NCBI RefSeq assembly: GCF_012641275.1
Contig: NZ_JABAIA010000003.1
Span: 620,001 to 684,000, forward strand
Direction of reading: 5' to 3'
Origin: Chitinophaga varians
GTDB taxonomy: Bacteria > Bacteroidota > Bacteroidia > Chitinophagales > Chitinophagaceae
Length of the DNA: 64,000 bases
Each line of letters starts with the position of its first letter. Positions within the stretch are counted from its first letter, which is position 1. The position numbers and the translations under genes were made by a program. The notes under the pieces are model-generated. The model was not told where the DNA came from. It was given only the letters and a program-made list of their open reading frames with translations, and did no database searches. Shown piece after piece: positions 12,601 to 21,600 of this stretch.

Positions 12601-15600
12601 AGGTGATGTTCGTTTTACAGAACGCGCCTGAAGAAGGGGAGTTGAAGCTGGGCAATATAGCATTGGCACAACAGGAAAGCACGCATACCACTTCCCGTTT
12701 TGACCTGAGCTGGTCGCTGATAGAAGGCACCGAAGGGCTGATGGGCAGTGTCGAATTCTGCCTGGACCTGTTCCGCGAATCCACGATAGAGCGGATGGTG
12801 GCCCATTTCGAACAACTGCTGCGCGCTATCGTACAGGCGCCGGCTACCACGATAGATGAACTGGCATTGGTAACAGCATCGGAAACGCAACAGCTGCTGC
12901 ATGCGTTTAATCAAACCACGGTAGCTTATCCGGCTGAAGATACCATCCTGTCTTTGTTCGCCGCGCAGGTGGCTATGCGGCCAAATTCAACCGCACTGGC
13001 GGCTGCCGGTGTTGCCGTGACGTATAAAACACTGGATGATAGGGCCGTACAGCTAGCGCATTACCTGCTGGGCCAGGGCGTAAAAGCAGGCGACCGTGTA
13101 CCGGTATGCCTGGAACGCTCGCCGGATATCGTTATGGCGATGCTGGCCATTATGAAGGCGGGTGCAGCTTATGTGCCGGTAGACCCGGCGTATCCGTTGG
13201 ACCGTATCCGTTATATGCTTCAGGACAGCGGCGCTACCGTTATCATCACGGATACCGCATGTTATGATAGCTTACCGGAGATCGATCAGCTGGCCGTCAT
13301 CCGGCTGGACGTGGACCGGGATGAAATCACCCGTTATAAATCTGCCGCCGGGCTGCCGGAAATAACAACCGGGCATATAGCTTACCTGATCTATACCTCC
13401 GGATCTACCGGTCAGCCGAAAGGTGTGATGGTGCCGCATCGTGGTTTAAGCAACCTGATACACTGGCATCAGCAAGCTTTCCGTGTAAATGCCCATAGCA
13501 GGGCCACGGCGGTTTCCGGCGTAGGCTTCGATGCCTTCGGATGGGAAGTATGGCCTTACCTGGCGGCAGGCGCCTATGTATACCTGCCCGACAATGACAC
13601 GCGCGTGCTCATGCCTTCGCTGATAGCATTGCACCGGCAGCAGGGCTTTACACATGCCTTTATCTCCACCGCGCAGGTACAGGAATTTATCCGTACGGCA
13701 GCAGACAAAATCCTGCCGCTGCAATACCTGCTTACCGGCGGCGATCAGCTGCCGGCAACAGATATCAATGGTCTGTCCTATAAAATCATTAACAACTACG
13801 GCCCTACGGAGAACAGCGTAGTGGCTACCTGGTATGAACTGACGGCGGCTGACAAAGACCGCGCGCCGGTGATTGGCCGCCCGGTCAGCAATACCAGGGT
13901 GTACATCCTTAACCGTCGTGAAAAACTCTGCCCGGCTGGTATCGCCGGCGAAATATGTCTCGCCGGCGACAGCCTGGCATTGGGGTACCTGGGGCGCCCG
14001 GACCTTACACAGGAAAAATTTGTGCCCGATCCGTTCCATGCCGGTTCACGCATGTATAAAACAGGAGACCTGGGCCGGTGGCTGCCGGACGGCACCATCG
14101 AATACCTGGGCCGCCTCGATGAACAGGTGAAAGTACGGGGCTACCGTATTGAACTGGGCGAAATAGAAAGTGCGCTGGCTGCCAGCGGACAGGTACAGCA
14201 GGCTGTTGTGGCAGCACGCAAAGACCATGAAGGCAACCGCCAGCTGGTGGCTTATGTAGTGCCGGCTGTTGATTACCGGAAAGCAGATACCGTTGCGTTC
14301 CTGAAGAAACGGCTGCCGGACTATATGGTGCCGGCATTATGGGTAACGCTGGAAAAGCTGCCATTAACGGCCAACGGTAAGATTGATAAAAACGCCTTAC
14401 CGGCACCGGATATGAATAGTATCGTGGCCAATGAATACGTGGCGCCCCGCAATGCGACCGAAGAAATACTGACAGGTATCTGGCAGGAAGTATTGGGAAG
14501 GCAACAGGTAGGGATACACGATAATTTCTTTGAATACGGTGGTAACTCCCTGCAAGTGGTACGCCTCATTGCATTGGTAAGAAGCCGTTTGCAGGTGGAA
14601 GTGCCTATCCGGACAGTGTTCGCGCATCCTACGGTGGCAGGACTGGCCAACTGGCTGGCAACGGCAACTGGCATACAACCGGTAACACAGGCACTGACAG
14701 CGCAGGCCAGAGGTCCGAAAATTCCGTTGTCTTTCAGCCAGGAGCGGCTGTGGTTCATCCATCAGCTGGAAGGTAGCGTTCAGTACCATATCCCGCAACT
14801 CCTGCAACTGCATGGTGATCTGAACATATCCGCCCTGGAACGCAGTCTACAAACGCTTATCAACCGCCACGAAGTGCTCCGGTCTGTCATGAAAGAAGAA
14901 GATGGCGTAGTGTACCAGGAAATACAACCCGCTGATACCTGGAAGTTACAGGTGATAGATAACGTGGAAGAATATACGAACGAAGCTACCCGGGAAGCCT
15001 ATCTCGGCGCATTGGTACGCGCACCGTTTGACCTGTCGCACGACCACCTGCTGCGGGCCCATCTGCTGCGGTTAGGCCATCAGAAACATTTGCTGGTGCT
15101 GGTCATCCACCATATTGCGGCCGATGGCTGGTCTATGGGTATCGCCACCAATGAGGTGATGGCGCTGTACAACGCCTTCGCCACCGGCGACGAGGCACAG
15201 CTGCCGGAACTGCCGTTGCAGTATACAGACTTTGCCATCTGGCAACGGGCGCAGCTTTCCGCGGATGTGCTGGACCGCAAACTGGCCTGGTGGAAAAATA
15301 AAATGGCAGACGTAGCGCCACTGGAACTGCCGACAGATTTTACCCCGTCTTCTACCATCAGCATGAAAGGTGCAAGGATGGGCGTCAGCCTGCCCCAGTC
15401 CCTCGGCAGGCAGTTGCAGCAACTGGCATTGCAGCAGGACGCTACGCTCTACATGGTATTGCTCACCGCCTTTAAAGTGCTGTTGCACCGGTACAGCGGA
15501 CAAGACGATATCAGCGTGGGTACTTCCGCCGCAGGCAGAACGCAACAGGAAACACAAAACCTCATCGGGTTCTTTATCAATACGCTGGCGCTACGCAGCG

Positions 15601-18600
15601 ATCTGGGCAACAACCCGGCTTTCACCGAACTGTTGCAGCAGGTAAAACAGACCACCCTCGACGCCTTCGATCATCAGGAGGTGCCGTTTGAGAAAATAGT
15701 GGAAGCCGTGGTAAAAGACCGCGACCCCAATAGAAGGCCGCTGTTCCAGGTGATGTTCGTGATGGACAATACACCGTCAGCTCCCGACTTCCATCTGCAC
15801 AACCTGACACTGGCGCCGGAAGATGTCACCCACACGACTGCACGCTTTAACATCATCCTTTCCATGACAGAAGACGGTGATGGCCGTTTACATGCAGCGG
15901 TGGAATATGCGATGGACCTTTTCAAAGAAGATACTATCCAGCGGATGCTGGCGCATTTTGAAACCCTGTTGGAAGCCGTAGTGGCTGCACCACAGCAGAA
16001 GATCGATCAGCTGGCCTTGTTGACCAGCGAAGAGCAGCAGCAACAACTGGCTGCATTGAGCCAGACGGTTAACTATCCACGGCAGCAGACATTCCTGCAC
16101 TGGTTTGAAGCCGCTGCCCGCCACCATGCAGACAGCACCGCGCTCGCCTTCGAAGGACAGCTGCTGACCTGGAAAGCGCTGGAACAACGTTCCGCTTCGC
16201 TGGCACATTACCTGCGTAGCAAAGGGGTAGGAGCCAATGTGCTGGTACCGGTATGCGTGGACCGTTCACTGGACATGCTGGTGGCGGTGATGGGCATCCT
16301 GCGTGCCGGCGGCGCCTATGTGCCCGTAGAACCTGATTTCCCGGCAGAAAGGATCAAATATATGCTCCAGGACACCAGGGCTGCCGTAATGGTCAGCATC
16401 GGCCAACACCGTGATATCATACCGGCGGCAGACGGACTGGAAGTAATCTTCCTCGACGAACAGCAGCATATCATCAACGGATATACGACAACAGCGCAGC
16501 TCGAACTGCCTGCGCCTGCGGATATCGCCTATGTGATCTACACTTCCGGCAGCACCGGCACGCCTAAAGGCGTGAAAGTGACACATCACAATCTGGCGGA
16601 CTACATTGTAGGTTTAAGGGCGCACCTGCCGATAGATGAGTGTCATTCCTTCGGCCTGCTGTCCAGTATAGCCACCGACCTTGGCAATACGGTGCTTTTT
16701 GCGGCGCTGTCTATCGGCGCTACGTTGCACCTTTTCTCCAAAGACACCATCAACGATGCGCAGAAGGTGCTTGCTTATTTTGAAAGACATGAGATAGACT
16801 GTATCAAGATAGTGCCCTCACACTGGAAGGCGTTGTCTGAACCGGAACAGCTGCTGCTGCCGGAAAAACTGCTGATCTTTGGCGGCGAGGCGCTGGAAAG
16901 CAGCGTGGTGAAAGCTATCCGTGACGCCCGTGCGGAATGCATGGTGGTGAACCACTATGGACCAACAGAGACCACGATCGGCAAACTGCTGCATATCGTA
17001 AACGCACATACGGAATATGACGCCTTTGTCCCGGTAGGGAAACCGTTCTCCAACACCCGCGCTTATGTGCTTAATCCGGAAAAACAACTTTGCCCGGTGG
17101 GCGTTCCGGGAGAGCTCTATATCGGTGGTGAAGGGGTGGCAGCCGGTTACCTGTATAATGACGCGCTGACAACCGACCGCTTTGTCGCAGATCCGTTCAC
17201 CACGAATCCGGCAGATTGGCTGTACCGCACCGGCGACCGTGTGAAGCTCCTGCCTGACGGCAACATCCTTTTCGCCGGACGTATAGACGATCAGGTGAAG
17301 ATACGCGGCTACCGCGTAGAGCCGGGCGAAATAGGCCGGGTGCTGGAACAATGCGCCGGCGTGACACAGGCCGTGGTGATTGCCCGTGAAGACAACTCCG
17401 GCAACAAACGGCTGCTCGGATATGTGGTCCCTGCAAATGACTTCGATGCAGAAGCGGTGCTCGCCCAGCTGCGCGCGCAACTGCCCGACTATATGGTGCC
17501 TGCCGCTATTACGCCGCTGGATGTATTCCCCATGCTGGCCAACGGCAAAATTGATAAACGTGCTTTGCCTGATCCGGAGAAAGCACAGAACGATACAGCG
17601 GAATTTGCAGCTCCGGTAACAGCTGTGCAACAAGGCCTGGCTGCCATCTGGCAAAAACTGCTGGAAGTGGAACAGATAGGGCTGCACGACGATTTCTTCG
17701 CCCTCGGCGGCCACTCGTTGCTGGCTATCCGCCTGATCTCCGCCATCAGAAAACAATTGCAGCTGGAGGTGACCATCGGTGATGTATTTGATCATCCGAC
17801 CATCGGTGGACTGGCCACGCTGCTGGAATCCCGTAAGGGAGCGGCACAGGCGCCGGACCTCCTGCGGAAAGAAAGACCGGCCAACATCCCGCTGTCTTTC
17901 AGCCAGGAACGGCTTTGGTTCATCGACCAGGCAGAAGGCAGCCTGCATTACCACCTGCCTACCGTATTGCGGTTGAAAGGACGGCTGGACACTGATGCGC
18001 TGGCCCGCGCCGCACAGGCCATCATCAATCGCCATGAAGTGCTGCGTACCGTCATCACCTCCGGCGACGGCCAGTCCTGGCAACAGATCATGCCGGAAGA
18101 CCGCTGGCGGATGGAGATATACGAAGAACCCTCCTTTAGGAAAGATACCACCGCGCTGCATGCTTTTGTGAAAGAGCTGATCAACCAACCCTTTGATCTG
18201 TCGGCAGATCATATGCTCCGGGTACAACTGATCGTACTGGGCAGGGACGAACATATACTGGTGGCCACCTTGCATCACATCGCTTCTGACGGCTGGTCTA
18301 CCGGCGTGCTGGTAAAAGAGCTGGCTGCCTTCTATGAAGCCTATGCAGCCGGGCGCGAGCCGGAATTGGCACCGCTGGAACTTCAGTATGCCGATTATGC
18401 TATCTGGCAACGGGAACATCTCTCCGGTGAGAGCCTGGCCAGACAGCTGGGCTACTGGGAACAGAAGTTGTCCGGCGTGGGGGCGTTGCAGTTACCACTG
18501 GACCATCCCCGGAGTGCGGTACAAAGCAACCGCGGCGCTACAACTTCGTTTATACTGGACCGTGAGTTGTCAGATGCGTTGCATGCCCTGGCCAAACAGG

Positions 18601-21600
18601 AAGGTGCTACTATCTTTATGACGTTGCTGGCAGCCTTCCAGGTATTGTTGTACCGCTACAGCGGCCAGGATGACATCTGCGTGGGCAGCCCCATCGCGGG
18701 CCGCACCCGCCAGGAGCTGGAAGGACTGATCGGTTTCTTCATCAATACTTTGTCGCTGCGGGCCGATATGAGCGGCAACCCGTCATTTGCTGCCCTGCTG
18801 CAACAGGTGAAACAAACCACGCTCGAGGCCTACGCGCACCAGGAAGTGCCGTTTGAAAAAATAGTGGAAGTGGTGGCCAAAGACAGGGACCTTAGCCGTA
18901 ACCCCATTTTCCAGGTGGCACTGGTGTTGCAGAACCTGCCCGATGTGCCGGAACTGAAGCTTGGCGAGCTGGTGATGACGGAAGAAGGAGCAGCGCATGA
19001 AACGGCTAAGCTGGACCTGACGGTACTTTTCCGCGAAGGGCCTGAAGGGCTGGGCGCCAGCGTGGAATATTGCGCAGACCTTTTCGAAGCCAGCACCATC
19101 GAGCGGATGATGTCTCAGTTCAAACGGTTGCTGCGCTCCATTGCAGATGCGCCGCAAACACCGGTGGCAGCGTTGCCGCTGCTGGATACCTCAGATGAAA
19201 AAATGCTGCTGGAAGACTTTAACAATACAGCCATCGCTTACCCGGCCGATCAGACCATCGTGCAGCTGTTTGCCGCACAGGTACGTCAACGGCCGAACGA
19301 CGTGGCGGTATTGTTCAGAGATGAAAAGATCACTTACCGGGAACTGGACGAATGGTCCGACAGGCTGGCGCTTTACCTGCGGGAGCAGGGTGTAAGGGAA
19401 GAGATGATGGTGCCGGTATGTATCCCGCGTTCTCCGGAAATGATGGTGGCCATCCTCGCTATCCTGAAGGCTGGCGGTGCCTATGTGCCGCTGGACCCGG
19501 ACTACCCGGCAGAAAGAATTTCTTTCATGCTGGAGGAAAGCAATAGCCATATATCCCTCACCGTTAGCCCGTATGTTTCACGGCTCGCAGCGGAAAGGCC
19601 GGAAATGAGCCATCTCTGCGTTGAAGAATTATATAAAATATTGCCTGCTTATCAGGAAGGCGCTGTTCAAAACAAGCTGGAAGCGGACAGCCTCGCTTAC
19701 GTGATGTACACTTCTGGTTCTACCGGCAAGCCGAAAGGCGTACTGGTGACACACCGCAACGTGACCAGCCTGGTAATGCAGCCCAACTACGTATCGCTGC
19801 AACCTACAGACGCGATCCTGTCTGCCGGCTCCTTGTCGTTCGACGCCACTACGTTTGAATACTGGGGCGCACTGCTCAACGGCGGCCGCCTGGTGCTCAG
19901 TCCGGAAAACAACCTGCTGGACACGGAAGTGCTGAAGCAGGAGCTGTATGGAAAACAGGTGACAATACTGTTTATCACCACCGGATGGTTCAATCAGCTG
20001 GTAGATACAGATGTCAGCGTATTCGCCCACCTGCACGCTATCCTCACCGGTGGCGAGAAAATGTCGGAGAAACATGTGGTGCGTTTCAGGACGGCTTATC
20101 CGGACATTAAGATCAGTAACATTTACGGACCTACGGAGAATACCACCTTCTCCCTGAGTTATCCTATTCACGAAAGAGGGCTTACCGTCAATACGCCCAT
20201 CGGTATGCCGCTGAATAACCGTACCGCCTATATCCTGGACGCTGCGTTGCAGCTGGTGCCGGTAGGCGTAGCGGGAGAACTGTATGTTGGCGGCGATGGC
20301 GTGGCCCGCGGTTATCTCAACCGGCCGGAACTGACAGCTGAACGTTTCATCGCGCATCCATTCGGCAAGCCGGGCGACCGCCTCTATAAAACCGGCGATA
20401 TGGCCCGCTGGCGCGCTGATGGCGCCGTGGAATATCTCGGCAGACAGGATGACCAGGTGAAGGTGCGCGGTTTCCGCATTGAGCTGGGAGAAGTGGAAAG
20501 CGTACTGCTGCAATATCCGCAGGTAGCTCAAACGGTGGTCATCGCGAAAGCAGGAGAGAACGGCAGCAAACGCCTGCTGGGGTACATTGTGCCCAAAGGC
20601 GATTTCGAAAGGGACAAACTGGTGGCATGGCTGAGAGAACGCCTGCCGGATTATATGGTGCCTTCTTACCTGATACCGCTGGAGAAACTGCCTATGACGG
20701 CCAACGGTAAGGTGGATAAAAAAGCGCTGCCGGACCCGGACACCATCATTCAATCCGGTCAGGCCTACGTAGCGCCTGCCACGGCAACGGAGAAAGCGCT
20801 GGCGGCTTTCTGGGCGGAACAACTGAAGATGGAAAAAGTAAGTGTCCACGACAACTATTTCGAGGCGGGCGGTAACTCATTGCTGGCCATCCACCTGATC
20901 GCGGTGATCCGTAAGCAGCTGGCGGGAGAAATCTCTATCAGCGACATTTTCGACTATCCGACTATCGCGGAGCTGGGGAATGTGCTGGACCAGCGCGCAA
21001 TGGCGAAAGTCAATGCAGCAGGACAGGTAAGCGGTTTCAATGGTAATCCGCATATCCTGCCGCTGAACAACGGCCCGCAGGCTTCACCGCTCTTTTTCCT
21101 GCCTGGCGGCAACGGTATCTGTGAAGGCTATACGGTATTGGGCGCTGCTCTGGAAGAGGTAGGCGCACTCTATGGCCTGCAGATGATGGGCATCTTTGAA
21201 GGTGAAAAACCGCTGGACAATGTGCCCGCCATCGCTGCCCAAAACATCGCGTGGATGAAGTCCGTGCAACCGGAAGGCCCTTACCGCCTTATAGGGCACT
21301 CGCTCGGCGGACAGGTGGCCTACGAGATGACACGGCAGCTTGAGCTGCTCGGCGATAAGGTGGAAGCGCTCTTTATCCTCGACACGCACGTAGCGCCTAA
21401 ACGCAGTGCGCTGGACAAGGACACGCTGTACAACTCCCTGTTGGAAGCCTTTGAGGTATATAAAATTGCCGTGAAGCCATACCCCGAATGGGTGAAAGCG
21501 CTTAAGCCGGCCATAGAAGAGCTGGAGCCCAAAGCGGTCATCCCATTCATACTCGAATACCTGAAAGAACATGTGCCGGAAGAAAAAGAACATCTCGGCT

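Noticed and set aside
16818..18419. Long reverse open frame (533 codons) inside the large synthetase
   Set aside because: It lies antisense to well-defined A, T and C domains and its translation has no family features; it is a GC/codon-bias shadow.
19629..20849. Reverse open frame of 406 codons in module 5 of the synthetase
   Set aside because: Antisense to an adenylation domain with all core motifs intact; low-complexity His/Gln-rich translation.
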